A stretch of 64,000 nucleotides of DNA from Xanthomonas hortorum (GCF_002940005.1 NZ_MDEF01000006.1); one strand, 5' to 3'. Positions 17,153-26,473 are shown, counted from the first letter of the stretch. Translations and numbers: made by a program. Notes: a model not told the origin generated them from the letters alone.

Positions 17153-17207
17153 CGCGTCAGCGAGTGAAGCAGTTCATGCGCGCCTGCCTTGCGGGCGCGC
17201 AGTCGTT

Positions 17208-18278
17208 TCAGCGGTCGCCAGACGTGGCGCCGGCACCATCCAGCCACTGCACCTGACCCAACGCGGCACTGCGTTGCGCCAGCTCCAGCAGCTCCATCAA
17301 TTGCACGGCGTCTGCGCCACTGACCGGTGCCGGGCCGGTGCCGGCCAATGCATCGCGAAATGCGGCGTAGCAGTTGCGATAGTCGCCGGGCAGGGTGTCG
17401 GGTTGATGGGTGTGCACGCGGCCTTCTTCATCGACACGGGTGACGGTGCCGGGCAGCGGGTCGACACCCCAACCGGCGGTGCCCGGGCGACGCCCGGCGC
17501 GGAGTTGGTCTTCCTGCGTATCCAGCCCGTGCTTGAGATAACTGCCGCGAGTGCCGTGGACGGCAAAGCGCAGGCTGCTGTCGGCCACCAACGAGCCGGC
17601 ATGCAGGATCACGCGCAGGCGCGGGTAACGCAGGGTCACATGGAAATAATCGTCGCTGCGTGCCTGGCTGCGTTGGCGCTGAAGATCTGCGCTGATCGCC
17701 TGCGGGGTGCCGAACAATTGCAGTGCCTGATCGAGCAGATGCGGGCCCAGGTCGTACCACAGCCCGGCGCCGGGGATGTTGCTCTCGCGCCAACGGTCGC
17801 GCACCTGCGGGCGGTAGCGATCGAAGTGCGAATGGAATTCCACCACCTCGCCCAGTTGGCCTTCGTCGATCAGCCGGCGCACGGTGAGAAAGTCTGCGTC
17901 CCAGCGGCGGTTCTGAAACACGCTGACGATGCGCCCGGCCGCTTCAGCGGCGTCCACCACCTCGCGCGCCTGTGCGGCATCCAGTGCGAAGGGTTTGTCG
18001 ACCAGCACGTGCTTGCCGGCGGCCAGTGCCTGCAAGGCGAACGGCGCATGGGTCTGGTTGGGCGTGGCAAGCACCACCGCATCGAGCGCGGGGTCGGCCA
18101 ACGCGGTTTCCAGATCGGCAAGCACGGCCACATCGGGGAAGTCGGCCTGCGCTTGTTGCGGCTTGGACGACACCACGCTGTGCAACTGCAAACCCGGCGT
18201 GCTGGCAATCAGCGGGGCATGAAAGGTGCGGCCGACATAGCCATAGCCGACGATGGCCAGATTGAACGGTTTAGGCAT
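17208..18278 (-). CDS. Gfo/Idh/MocA family NAD(P)-dependent oxidoreductase
   Basis: The 356-aa protein begins with the Rossmann motif VGYGYVGRTFHAPLI, then VVLATPNQTHAPFA and the catalytic lysine motif HVLVDKPFALD. The C-terminal dimerisation domain carries GPHLLDQALQLFG with the usual His. The family oxidises or reduces sugars and derivatives, and YvaA/scyllo-inositol dehydrogenase-like members look similar. The substrate is not predictable. The start (CAT at 18276-18278) fits the family; the reading frame is open further upstream, but that sequence crosses the BON gene on the other strand. Confidence 0.88.
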   Translation of the reverse strand: MPKPFNLAIVGYGYVGRTFHAPLIASTPGLQLHSVVSSKPQQAQADFPDVAVLADLETALADPALDAVVLATPNQTHAPFALQALAAGKHVLVDKPFALDAAQAREVVDAAEAAGRIVSVFQNRRWDADFLTVRRLIDEGQLGEVVEFHSHFDRYRPQVRDRWRESNIPGAGLWYDLGPHLLDQALQLFGTPQAISADLQRQRSQARSDDYFHVTLRYPRLRVILHAGSLVADSSLRFAVHGTRGSYLKHGLDTQEDQLRAGRRPGTAGWGVDPLPGTVTRVDEEGRVHTHQPDTLPGDYRNCYAAFRDALAGTGPAPVSGADAVQLMELLELAQRSAALGQVQWLDGAGATSGDR

Positions 18279-18428
18279 TGAAAACGGTTCATCGCAACGA
18301 CTGAGGAAGCGTCCATGGTATTGCACACACCCGTGTGCGCCAGGTTCACAACCTCTGCATCCGGCAGTCACACCTGCACGACGAACGCCACTGCAGACTG
18401 CGGCCACATTCACTGGAAGGGGTATCGG

Positions 18429-18800
18429 ATGAAGAACATCACGCATGCACGCAAGTTGCTGGCTCTGTCGCTGTCGCTCGGCCTGACGCTGGGTGCCTCG
18501 CAGGCATTCGCGGCGCCGCAGGAACATGCCGATCACAAGGACCACGCTGCCAGCATGGACGAGTCCAAGAAGCCGGTGACCGACACCTGGATCACCACCA
18601 AGGTGAAGGCCGATCTGCTGGCCACCGACAACGTGTCGGGTACCGACGTCAAGGTCGAGACCAAGAACGGCATCGTGACCTTGACCGGTTCGGTCGCGAC
18701 CAAGGCCGAGCACGACAAGGCCGTGGCTGTGGCCAAGGGCATCGAAGGCGTCAAGAGCGTCAAGTCGGTTGGTCTGAAGGTTGTTGCTGCGAAGAAGTAA
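18429..18800 (+). CDS. Periplasmic BON-domain protein (OsmY-like)
   Basis: The 123-aa product has a signal peptide (residues 1-29, ending AFA-AP), a His/Asp-rich linker (EHADHKDHAASMDES) and one BON domain (about 50-120; TWITTKVKADLLATDNVSGTDVKVETKNGIVTLTGSV). BON domains bind phospholipids or other envelope components; OsmY relatives respond to osmotic and envelope stress. The start has a GGGG site nearby. Confidence 0.88.
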   Translation: MKNITHARKLLALSLSLGLTLGASQAFAAPQEHADHKDHAASMDESKKPVTDTWITTKVKADLLATDNVSGTDVKVETKNGIVTLTGSVATKAEHDKAVAVAKGIEGVKSVKSVGLKVVAAKK

Positions 18801-18851
18801 TCGCAGTCACAGATGCCGGGCCGCCGCGACGAGGCGGTTGGCCTGAGCACG

Positions 18852-18882
18852 AAGGCGCACTCTACGGAGTGCGCCTTTTTTG
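18852..18882 (+). terminator. Rho-independent terminator after the BON gene
   Basis: An 11-bp perfect stem (AAGGCGCACTC/GAGTGCGCCTT) with a TACG tetraloop is followed by a T-run. Confidence 0.93.
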
Positions 18883-19077
18883 TTGGTGTGTCGCAGGCCG
18901 GCCGACAGGTGGCGCCCGCTCTCACCATTTTCACGTTTGCTGCACTTATGATATGCCCATTCAGCTATGTCACGGATCGGCGTGACAAATCTGAATCATT
19001 AATCTCACCTTGGGTCTGGTCGGGGATAATACCGGCGCGCCTTCGGGTCCTTGCAGCGAGCGGATACAGATCGAGTA

Positions 19078-20889
19078 ATGCAGACAACGGTCCAAGCAGA
19101 CAGATGGGATCGCTGGCGCCTGCCTTTGCTGGCAGTTGCCGTGTTCCTGATTGTGGTGGTGCCCTCGTTGCTGTTGCAGCAAATGGCGCACAACGCCAAT
19201 CAGGCTGCGGTGTGGGTCTCGCATAGCCAGGACGTGCAGGAGACCGCGCAGCGTCTGGAAGCGGCGATGCGCGACACCGAATCGGCGGCGCTGATGCGCT
19301 CGCATGGTGTGGTGCGCCCCGCCTTGCTGGAGCGCATGCGGCGTGGCCGGCGCGAAGCGCTGGCGGCGGTGCATCAGCTCATCGTGCTGACCAAGGACAA
19401 CCCGGCTCAGCAAGTGCGGATGGGGCGCATCCAGAGCACGATCGAGCGCCGCTTGCTGCTAGCCGAGCGTATCGCGGTGACCACCGATCCGGCGCAGATC
19501 CGTGCGTTGATCGACGACATGACCTTGAACAACCCGATCCGGCTGTTGATCGACGAGTTGCAAAGCGCCGAAAGCAAGTTGCTGGAACTGCGCAGTACGC
19601 GCGCCACCAAAGAACGCACGCATTACGCGGTGTTGAGCTGGGCGACGCTGGCCGTGCAGTTGCTGCTGCTGGGCACGGTGATCTGGTTGCTGCAGCGGCA
19701 GATCCGTCGCCGCCTGGCGGCCGAGCAGGAATATCTGCGTGCCAATGGCCGCGCCAGTTCGGTGCTGCAGACCGTGCGCGAGCCGATCGTGCTGCTGGAT
19801 GACAAACAGCGCATCATGCTGCACAACCCGGCCTTCGCCGAGTTGTACGGCCTGGAAGAGCGCGGTAACGAATCGATGCCGCTGGAGGACGTGGGCGAGG
19901 GCGTGTGGCGCGATACGCAGATTCATCAGCGGCTTGCCGATGTGCTACTGCGCGACCGCGAGTTGTGGGATTACGAACACGAGCAGCGCGGCTCCGATGG
20001 TGTGCTGCGCACCATGTTGATCAACGCGCGGCGCATGCCGCTGCCGGACACCAACGACGAAGATGTGGTGCTGATGACGGTGAGCGACATCAGCCTGCAG
20101 AAAGCCTCGCAGCAGCGCATCCAGGAACTCAACCGGCAGATGGAAGGCAAGGTCGATCAGGTGTCCGAGGTCAACCGCGAGCTGGAAGCCTTCAGCTATT
20201 CGGTCTCGCACGATCTGCGCGCACCGTTGCGGCATGTGGCCGGTTTTTCGGACAAGCTGGCGCGTCACCTGGGCGATGCGGCGGACGAAAAATCGCGTCA
20301 CTACATGGAAGTGATCAGCAGCTCGGCGCGGCGCATGGCGTCGCTGATCGACGATCTGCTGGTGTACTCGCGCCTGGGCCGCAGTGCGCTGCGCCTGCAG
20401 GCGGTAGACATGCAATCGCTGGTGTCGGAGACGCGCGCGATCCTGGATTCCAGCGTGCAGAGCGAAAACACCGGCCACCGTGTGGAATGGCACATCGCCC
20501 CGCTGCCGGTGCTGGTGGCCGACGAAAACATGATGCGCCAGCTGTGGATGAACTTGCTGGGCAATGCGGTCAAGTACAGCGCCAAGCGCGAAGTGGCCAA
20601 GATCGAGGTCAGCTACCGGCCGCTGCCGGACGGCGGCCATCAATTCAGCGTGCGCGACAACGGTGCCGGCTTCGATATGGAGTACAGCGCAAAGTTGTTC
20701 GGTGTGTTCCAGCGTCTGCACAAGGCCAGCGAATACGCCGGTACCGGCATTGGCCTGGCCAGCGTCAGGCGCGTGTTGACGCGCCACGGCGGCCGGGTCT
20801 GGGCCGAGGGTGTCGTCGACGAGGGCGCCACGTTCCATTTTGTGCTTCCCCCTGCGCATGAAGCGCCCAACCAAGAGTTCAATGCATGA
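19078..20889 (+). CDS. Membrane sensor histidine kinase (CHASE3-PAS-HisKA-HATPase)
   Basis: The 603-aa kinase has a first membrane segment (about 16-36), a periplasmic helical CHASE3-like region (about 40-180), a second membrane segment (about 190-208) and a PAS domain (about 225-345; SVLQTVREPIVLLDDKQRIML). These lead to the dimerisation helix with phospho-acceptor His378 (FSYSVSHDLRAPLRH) and the ATPase with N (NLLGNAVKYS), G1 (DNGAGFD) and G2 (GTGIGLA) boxes. The SHDLRAPLRH form resembles the phytochrome-type HK subfamily. Its last 4 bases overlap the next gene's ATG, so the cognate regulator is probably the CheY-like protein downstream. The 277-base upstream gap holds no other gene. Confidence 0.9.
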   Translation: MQTTVQADRWDRWRLPLLAVAVFLIVVVPSLLLQQMAHNANQAAVWVSHSQDVQETAQRLEAAMRDTESAALMRSHGVVRPALLERMRRGRREALAAVHQLIVLTKDNPAQQVRMGRIQSTIERRLLLAERIAVTTDPAQIRALIDDMTLNNPIRLLIDELQSAESKLLELRSTRATKERTHYAVLSWATLAVQLLLLGTVIWLLQRQIRRRLAAEQEYLRANGRASSVLQTVREPIVLLDDKQRIMLHNPAFAELYGLEERGNESMPLEDVGEGVWRDTQIHQRLADVLLRDRELWDYEHEQRGSDGVLRTMLINARRMPLPDTNDEDVVLMTVSDISLQKASQQRIQELNRQMEGKVDQVSEVNRELEAFSYSVSHDLRAPLRHVAGFSDKLARHLGDAADEKSRHYMEVISSSARRMASLIDDLLVYSRLGRSALRLQAVDMQSLVSETRAILDSSVQSENTGHRVEWHIAPLPVLVADENMMRQLWMNLLGNAVKYSAKREVAKIEVSYRPLPDGGHQFSVRDNGAGFDMEYSAKLFGVFQRLHKASEYAGTGIGLASVRRVLTRHGGRVWAEGVVDEGATFHFVLPPAHEAPNQEFNA

Positions 20890-21326
20890 GTGCCATCCGT
20901 ACCATTCTTCTGGCAGAAGACAGCCCGGCCGATGCAGAAATGGCGGTCGACGCCCTGCGCGAAGCCCGCCTGGCCAACCCCATCGTGCACGTCGAAGACG
21001 GTGTGGAAACCATGGACTACCTGCTGCGTCGTGGCGCGTTCGCCGATCGCGAGGAAGGCTTGCCGGCGGTGTTGCTGCTGGACATCAAGATGCCGCGGCT
21101 GGATGGCCTGGAAGTGCTCAAGCAGGTGCGCGGCGACGAGACGCTCAAGCGCTTGCCGATCGTGATCCTGTCGTCCTCGCGCGAAGAGAGCGATCTGGCC
21201 CGCAGCTGGGACCTGGGCGTAAATGCCTATGTGGTCAAGCCGGTGGATGTCGATCAGTTCTTCAATGCAGTCAAGACGCTCGGCACGTTCTGGGCAGTCA
21301 TCAATCAGGCACCGGAGCTGGACTGA
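20886..21326 (+). CDS. Single-domain response regulator (Rcp1/CheY-like)
   Basis: This 146-aa stand-alone receiver has an acidic pocket (LLAEDSPADAE), phospho-acceptor Asp66 (LLLDIKMPRLDG), the Ser/Thr switch in VILSSS and Lys in VVKPVD. A long beta3-alpha3 loop (LLRRGAFADREEGLP) is typical of the Rcp1 family that partners phytochrome-type kinases. There is no output domain, so it likely passes phosphate or signals by protein contact. It overlaps the upstream kinase by 4 bases and is followed by a hybrid kinase after 3 bases. Confidence 0.92.
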   Translation: MSAIRTILLAEDSPADAEMAVDALREARLANPIVHVEDGVETMDYLLRRGAFADREEGLPAVLLLDIKMPRLDGLEVLKQVRGDETLKRLPIVILSSSREESDLARSWDLGVNAYVVKPVDVDQFFNAVKTLGTFWAVINQAPELD

Positions 21327-21329
21327 ACC

Positions 21330-22832
21330 ATGCTGCAAGAGGGTGGCAAACTGGAGCAGCTGAAGATCCTTCTGGTGGAAGATTCACCGGAAGATGCCGA
21401 GTTGTTGTCCGATCAGCTGCTGGATGCCGGCATCGACGCGGCGTTCGAGCGCGTGGACAGCGAACGCTCGCTGCGCAGCGCGCTGGATGAATTCCAGCCG
21501 GACATCGTGCTCTCGGATCTGAGCATGCCCGGTTTTTCCGGCCACCAGGCATTGCGTCTGGTGCGCCAGAACGGCGCCACGCCCTTCATCTTCGTCTCCG
21601 GCACCATGGGCGAGGAGACTGCGGTCAAGGCGCTGCAGGACGGCGCCAACGACTACATCATCAAGCACAACCCGACCCGCTTGCCGAGTGCGGTGATCCG
21701 CGCGATCCGCGAAGCGCGTGCCGATTTGGAACGTCAGCGCGTGGAGAGCGAGCTGATGCGCGCACAGCGGCTGGAAAGCCTGGCGATGCTGGCGGCCGGC
21801 TTGAGTCACGATCTGCGCAATATCCTGCAGCCGTTGTTGATCGTGCCCGACCTGCTGGCCGGGCGCACCGACGACCCGCAGCTGCGTCAGTTGGCCAAGG
21901 TGGTGGCCGAGTGCGGCCGGCGCGGGCATGAGATGGCCGAGTCGATGCTCTCGTTCGTGCGCGGCTCCAACAAGCCGCGCGAGCAGGTGTCCGTCGCCAG
22001 TCTGTTCCAGGGCGTGCAGATGCTGCTCAGGAGCAGCCTGCCCGATGGCGTGCGCCTGCAGATGGAGACGATCGCCCTGGATCTGACCATCGAGGCCAAT
22101 TACACCGAACTACAGCAATGCCTGCTCAACCTGGGCTTGAACGCGATCCAGGCGATGACGGGCGGCGGCACGTTGATTCTGTCGGCCGATCGCCATGACG
22201 ATGCGCGTGTGCGCATGAGCGTGGCCGACACCGGCGTGGGCATGAGCGATGAAACCCGCGCACGCCTGTTCAGCCCCTTCTTCACCACCAAGGCCGACGG
22301 CACCGGGCTGGGGCTGATTTCGTGCAAGCGCATCATCGAAAGCTACGGCGGCATCATCCTGGTCGACAGCCGGTTGGGCGAAGGCACGCGTTTCGACATG
22401 CTGGTGCCGATGCGCTCGAACGCGGTGGCGGTTGCCGACACCGAGCCGCCGCTGCCGCTGGGCCATGGGCAACGCATCCTGCTTGTGGACGGCGAAGCCA
22501 CGCGCCTGTCGCTGCTGGGCAATGCACTGTCCAGCCAGGGCTATCAGCCGCAGCTGGCCACCGATGGCGCGGCCGCGCTGCAACTGGTGCAGCCACACGC
22601 CATGCCCGACCTGGTGATCATCGACAGCGACATCATTCTGCTCTCGGCCGTCAGCGTGCTGTTGAGCATGCAGGAGCTCGGCTATCAGGGCCCGGCGATC
22701 GTGCTGGAAGACGTCGGTGCGCCGCTGCAGCGGATGCACTTTCCGGCGGATATCCCGGTGCATGTGCTGCGCAAGCCGCTGGAAATGCGCCGGGTGTTCC
22801 GTGCCGTGTCGCACGCGCTCGAAATGGCCTGA
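21330..22832 (+). CDS. Hybrid protein: receiver - histidine kinase - degenerate receiver
   Basis: The 500-aa protein has no membrane segment. The N-terminal receiver (about 10-130) is complete, with Asp63 in VLSDLSMPG. The kinase core has His160 (GLSHDLRNILQPL), an N box (NLGLNAIQAM), G1 (DTGVGMS) and G2 (GTGLGL). The C-terminal domain (about 380-500) looks like a receiver, with LLVDGEA instead of the usual acidic pair (DG rather than DE/DD), IIDSDI at the phospho-site but no MP motif, and a retained Lys in VLRKPLE. It may therefore be weakly phosphorylatable or purely structural. The position after a kinase and a CheY-like protein suggests a phosphorelay with two inputs. Confidence 0.88.
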   Translation: MLQEGGKLEQLKILLVEDSPEDAELLSDQLLDAGIDAAFERVDSERSLRSALDEFQPDIVLSDLSMPGFSGHQALRLVRQNGATPFIFVSGTMGEETAVKALQDGANDYIIKHNPTRLPSAVIRAIREARADLERQRVESELMRAQRLESLAMLAAGLSHDLRNILQPLLIVPDLLAGRTDDPQLRQLAKVVAECGRRGHEMAESMLSFVRGSNKPREQVSVASLFQGVQMLLRSSLPDGVRLQMETIALDLTIEANYTELQQCLLNLGLNAIQAMTGGGTLILSADRHDDARVRMSVADTGVGMSDETRARLFSPFFTTKADGTGLGLISCKRIIESYGGIILVDSRLGEGTRFDMLVPMRSNAVAVADTEPPLPLGHGQRILLVDGEATRLSLLGNALSSQGYQPQLATDGAAALQLVQPHAMPDLVIIDSDIILLSAVSVLLSMQELGYQGPAIVLEDVGAPLQRMHFPADIPVHVLRKPLEMRRVFRAVSHALEMA

Positions 22833-22925
22833 TCCAGGGGTTTTCGCGCGTTGCGGGCGTGCTTGTTCAAGTGCAATGCGATTGCAACAGTTGACGCCCA
22901 CGCCGGCCGCATGCGCGAATAACGC

Positions 22926-23441
22926 ATGACCACCGTGCTTCTCAGCCTCGGCAGCAATGTCCAGCCGACTCACTACCTTGGCTTGGCCGTCGACGCCTTG
23001 CGCGCGCGCTTTGGCCAGCTCGACGTGTCGCCTGCGTACCGCACGCCGGCGGTGGGCTTCGACGGGCCGGACTTCGTCAACAACGCGGTGGTGCTGGATA
23101 CCGATCTGGATCTGCACGCGCTCGATCATTGGCTGCATGCGCTGGAAGACGCGCACGGCCGCGACCGCAGCGGCCCGCGTTTCAGCGACCGCACCCTGGA
23201 TGTGGATGTGGTGTTCTTCGGTGATTGCATCATCGAAGGGCCCGGGCATCTGCGTATTCCGCGGCCGGAGCTCAAGCATGCGTTCGTGTTGAAGCCGCTG
23301 GCCGATATCGCGCCTGGCTTTATCGATCCGTTGAGCGGGCAGACGTTGGCGGCGCTATGGCAGGCGCATCCGCAACACGGCACCGCGTTTACGACGGTGG
23401 AGCTGGAGGCGGCCCGCGTCGCGGCGGATGTGGCGCAGTAG
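22926..23441 (+). CDS. folK: 2-amino-4-hydroxy-6-hydroxymethyldihydropteridine pyrophosphokinase
   Basis: FolK transfers pyrophosphate from ATP to hydroxymethyl-dihydropterin in folate synthesis. The 171-aa product has the LSLGSNVQPT start, substrate motif AVGFDGPDFVNNAV and the signature RDRSGPRFSDRTLDVDVVFFGD with the metal-binding Asp pair. It is next to a convergent pteridine-reductase-like gene, suggesting a pterin-related pair. The 93 bases upstream separate it from the hybrid kinase. Confidence 0.96.
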   Translation: MTTVLLSLGSNVQPTHYLGLAVDALRARFGQLDVSPAYRTPAVGFDGPDFVNNAVVLDTDLDLHALDHWLHALEDAHGRDRSGPRFSDRTLDVDVVFFGDCIIEGPGHLRIPRPELKHAFVLKPLADIAPGFIDPLSGQTLAALWQAHPQHGTAFTTVELEAARVAADVAQ

Positions 23442-23613
23442 CGCAGCGTTGCGGTACCGGCAAGACGTGGCTGACAAGGCTTGCGGATCGTCGTAGGCAG
23501 GCCTGGAAGGTGCCGCCCGGAACAGTCATGGTCGAGTCTGCAGGCAGCCCGTTATCCGCAGCGCACATGGAGCGAGTGTGCGCGGCAGCGCGCCTTGCCG
23601 CCTGGACAGTTGC

Positions 23614-24351
23614 TCAACTGAGCTGGCGGCCACCGTCCACATGCAAGGTATGGCCAGTGACGAAGCTGGCTTCATCGAGCAACCAGCGCACTGCCTCGGC
23701 GATCTCTTCGGGCGTGCCGATGCGTGCCAGCGGCGTACGCGCGAGCAGGGCCTGCTTGGCGTCGGAAGACTTGCCTTCTTCCGGCCACAGAATCGCGCCG
23801 GGGGCGACCGCATTGACGCGCACCTGCGGTGCCAGTTCCAGTGCGAGCGAGCGGGTCAGCATTTCCAGCGCGCTCTTTGAGGCGCCGTACAGCGGGTGAT
23901 TGCGCATTGGCTGCTGGGCATGCAGGTCGGTGAGGTTGACGATGGCACCGTGGTGCTGGCGCAGTTGTGCAGCCGCAGCCTGGGCGATGAAGAACGGCGC
24001 GCGCGCGTTGACTGCAAACAACTCGTCCCATTGCGCTGCTGTCGCTTCGCCCAGCGCGGTGGGATAGAACGCCGAGGCGTTGTTGACTACGCCATCCAGG
24101 CGGCCGAATGCGGCGATGCAGTCGGCGACCAGTTGCGCCGGTGCCTCCGGCAAGCGCAGATCGGCGTGCAAGGCCAGCGCGCTGCCTGCACGTTGCGCGC
24201 ACAACGCGGCCACGCGCGCGCTGAGCGCCTCACCGGAGCGGTGCGCATGCAAGGCCACGCGATAGCCGGCCGCATGCAGGGTGGTGGCGATCTGGGCGCC
24301 GATACGGCGGCCTGCGCCGGTGATCAAGACCACCTTGGAACTGTCTGTCAT
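23614..24351 (-). CDS. Pteridine-reductase-like short-chain dehydrogenase (FolM/PTR1 type)
   Basis: The 245-aa SDR has a cofactor loop TGAGRRIG, in which the Arg pair favours NADPH as in pteridine reductases, the NNASAF strand motif and the active site YGASKSALEM, with Asp replacing the usual Ser in VNLTDLHAQ as in PTR1/FolM proteins. The family reduces dihydrobiopterin or dihydrofolate. Proximity to folK supports a pterin role. It is divergent from the MidA-type gene, with 67 bases between the starts. Confidence 0.85.
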   Translation of the reverse strand: MTDSSKVVLITGAGRRIGAQIATTLHAAGYRVALHAHRSGEALSARVAALCAQRAGSALALHADLRLPEAPAQLVADCIAAFGRLDGVVNNASAFYPTALGEATAAQWDELFAVNARAPFFIAQAAAAQLRQHHGAIVNLTDLHAQQPMRNHPLYGASKSALEMLTRSLALELAPQVRVNAVAPGAILWPEEGKSSDAKQALLARTPLARIGTPEEIAEAVRWLLDEASFVTGHTLHVDGGRQLS

Positions 24352-24418
24352 GGCGTACTCGCTCGGCGTTGCAAAGGGCTCGGCTATCCTGTGCATTGTC
24401 CCCGCAACCGGTGCCCGC

Positions 24419-25603
24419 ATGCACGCCGACCTTCCCACTCCCGATTCGGACGCCTTGGCGCACAGCGACCGCCTGGCTGCGCATGTGCGCGCCGAAATCG
24501 CCGCTGCCGGTGGTGCGATCCCGTTCTCGCGTTTCATGGAGCTGGCGCTGTATGCGCCGGGTCTTGGCTATTACAGCGCCGGCTCCAGCAAATTTGGCGA
24601 GGCCGGCGATTTCGTCACCGCGCCCGAGCTTGGGCCGTTGTTCGCAGCGACCGTGTCCGGTGCGTTGGCGCCGGTGCTGCAGCAGCTCGGCCCAAGTGCC
24701 CGCGTGCTCGAAGTAGGCGGTGGCAGCGGCGCATTTGCCGAAGTCACGCTCAAGCGCCTACTCGAGCTCGATGCGCTGCCCGAGCGTTACGCGATTCTGG
24801 AGCCCAGTGCAGACTTGCGCGAACGTCAGCGCGAGCGGTTGGGGCGCACGCTGATACCGCCGGTGTTCGATCTGGTCGAATGGCTGGATGCACCGTTTCC
24901 GGACGATTGGGACGGCGTGCTGTTCGCCAACGAAGTGATCGATGCACTGCCCACGCCGCGCTTCGCGCTGCGCGATGGCGAGGTGTATGAGGAAACCGTG
25001 GTGCTGGATGCGCAGCAGCAGTTTGCACGTGGCGAGCAGCCGGCCGATGCGTTGCTGGGGGCAGCGGTGCGTCATCTGGAGCGCTATCTGCAACAGCCGT
25101 TCGCCGATGGGTATCGCTCGGAGTTGTTGCCGCAGTTGCCGTACTGGATCCAGGCGGTGGCCGGTGGTCTGAAGCGCGGGGCGATGTTGTTTGTCGACTA
25201 CGGTTACCCGCGTGGCGAGTTCTATCGTGCACAACGCGAAGACGGCACCTTGCGTGCGTTCTATCGCCATCGCATGCATGAGGATCTGTATCGCTGGCCG
25301 GGTCTGCAGGATCTGACCGCGTCGGTAGACTTCACGGCATTGGCCGAGGCCGGCACCGGTGCCGGTTTCGAGTTGGCCGGTTACTGCACGCAATCGAGCT
25401 TTCTGCTCGGCAACGGTCTGGATGCGTTGCTGGCGCAGGCCGATACGCGCACCGATGAGGTGGGGCGCATGCGCTTGCGCGAGCAGATCAAACGCTTGAC
25501 CTTGCCCAGCGAAATGGGCGAGCGTTTCCAGGTGATGGGCTTTGCGCGCGATGTCGATTTTGCGCCGGCATTTCTGGCGGGCGACCTCACATGGCGGCTG
25601 TAA
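24419..25603 (+). CDS. SAM-dependent methyltransferase, MidA/NDUFAF7 family
   Basis: The 394-aa protein matches the MidA/NDUFAF7 class: IPFSRFMELALYAPGLGYY near residue 38, GDFVTAPELGPLFA, the SAM motif VLEVGGGSGAFAEV, ANEVIDALP and VDYGYPR. The mitochondrial relative dimethylates an arginine of a complex I subunit. The bacterial target is not established. Start ATG 24419 agrees with the family N-terminus. The stop overlaps the next gene's ATG by 13 bases. Confidence 0.9.
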   Translation: MHADLPTPDSDALAHSDRLAAHVRAEIAAAGGAIPFSRFMELALYAPGLGYYSAGSSKFGEAGDFVTAPELGPLFAATVSGALAPVLQQLGPSARVLEVGGGSGAFAEVTLKRLLELDALPERYAILEPSADLRERQRERLGRTLIPPVFDLVEWLDAPFPDDWDGVLFANEVIDALPTPRFALRDGEVYEETVVLDAQQQFARGEQPADALLGAAVRHLERYLQQPFADGYRSELLPQLPYWIQAVAGGLKRGAMLFVDYGYPRGEFYRAQREDGTLRAFYRHRMHEDLYRWPGLQDLTASVDFTALAEAGTGAGFELAGYCTQSSFLLGNGLDALLAQADTRTDEVGRMRLREQIKRLTLPSEMGERFQVMGFARDVDFAPAFLAGDLTWRL

Positions 25604-26004
25604 CGTCTGCGCTGCGTCCGTTTCATCGGCCGTGGTTGTGGGTGGGTTTGTGGGTCGCGGCAATTTTCGTGGTGATTGCGGTGTGCCTGGGGCCACCGCC
25701 AGAGTTTCCGGAGCTACCCTCCAACAGCGACAAGGCCGAGCACTTTTTGACGTTCGCGTTGTTGTGTTGGGGTGCGGTGCAATTGTTCGCCACACGTCGG
25801 GCGTTGTTGTTTGCGGCGTTCGGGTTGGTGTTGCTGGGGATCGGTATCGAAATTGCGCAAGGTGCGTTGACGACCAATCGCAGTGCTGATCCCTACGATG
25901 CGCTTGCCGATACCTTGGGCATCCTTGCCGGGTTGTGTCTTGCGTGGACGCGGCTGCGATTGGTGATGTTGCGGGTGGATCAGCGGGTGTTTGGGGCGCG
26001 CTGA
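25591..26004 (+). CDS. VanZ-like small membrane protein
   Basis: The 137-aa protein has about four hydrophobic segments and the VanZ-family pattern: SDKAEHFLTFALLCW, then GIGIEIAQGALTTNRSADPYDALADTLG. The family was named after a teicoplanin-resistance protein, but most members have no known role. It is translationally coupled to the MidA-type gene. Confidence 0.85.
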   Translation: MAAVTSALRPFHRPWLWVGLWVAAIFVVIAVCLGPPPEFPELPSNSDKAEHFLTFALLCWGAVQLFATRRALLFAAFGLVLLGIGIEIAQGALTTNRSADPYDALADTLGILAGLCLAWTRLRLVMLRVDQRVFGAR

Positions 26005-26074
26005 TTTTTCTGTGTCTGTTTTTTCTGTGTGGTTAGCAGGCGTAGAGCGTAGGGCTGCCAGTTCGTTGCAGGGC

Positions 26075-26176
26075 CCTTGCCCGCCCACCGTCGCGGGACA
26101 CGCCGCAAGTACGTCCATGTAGGCTCTTACGCGGCATCCATGCCGCGTAAGGTCCCGCGACGGTGGGCGGGCAAGG
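26075..26176. repeat. 102-bp nested palindromic repeat, copy B
   Basis: Perfect 25-base arms (26075-26099 and 26152-26176) surround the spacer and a perfect inner palindrome (26127-26150). Arm base 26090 is G, paired with C at 26161. It lies 297 bases before copy C in the same orientation, within the 569-base gap between the VanZ-like gene and the minus-strand oxygenase. Confidence 0.92.
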
Positions 26177-26224
26177 ACCAGTCGAGGTGGTCGGTGTGCA
26201 TGGTTGCAAGCAAGGCATGGTGTG

Positions 26225-26225
26225 N
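26225..26225. other. Ambiguous base (N)
   Basis: The only undetermined base in the window, just after repeat copy B. It fits a sequencing or assembly difficulty in the hairpin region. Confidence 0.99.
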
Positions 26226-26227
26226 TG

Positions 26228-26312
26228 GTGAGGGCACCGCGCACTCGACTCACCAAGCTTTTGATCGCATCTAAACGACGCTACGACTCGAAATCTCGGT
26301 TGTCTTGAAACG
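26228..26312. repeat. Repeat-associated flank, shared with 63868-63950
   Basis: GAGGGCACCGCGC-CTCGAC, then a CTTTTGA...GCA-CTAA block and CTCGGTTG-CTTGAA recur at 63873-63948 next to the divergent element E. The first part equals the right arm of element E, so this looks like the remnant of such an element plus its conserved flank. After it, GTGCGGATAGATCAGT and AGAGCGG (26321-26346) recur at 63423-63447 before copy D. Confidence 0.7.
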
Positions 26313-26371
26313 CATGGAGAGTGCGGATAGATCAGTTACAGAGCGGTTGATCTGTGACTCCGCTGCAGGGC

Positions 26372-26473
26372 CCTTGCCCGCCCACCGTCGCGGGACACGC
26401 CGCAAGTACGTCCATGTAGGCTCTTACGCGGCATCCATGCCGCGTAAGGTCCCGCGACGGTGAGCGGGCAAGG
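26372..26473. repeat. 102-bp nested palindromic repeat, copy C
   Basis: Same design as copy B: arms 26372-26396 and 26449-26473, inner palindrome 26424-26447. One arm base (A at 26463) is mismatched. The external flanks GCAGGGC and GTGTGCATGG are conserved. Confidence 0.92.
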
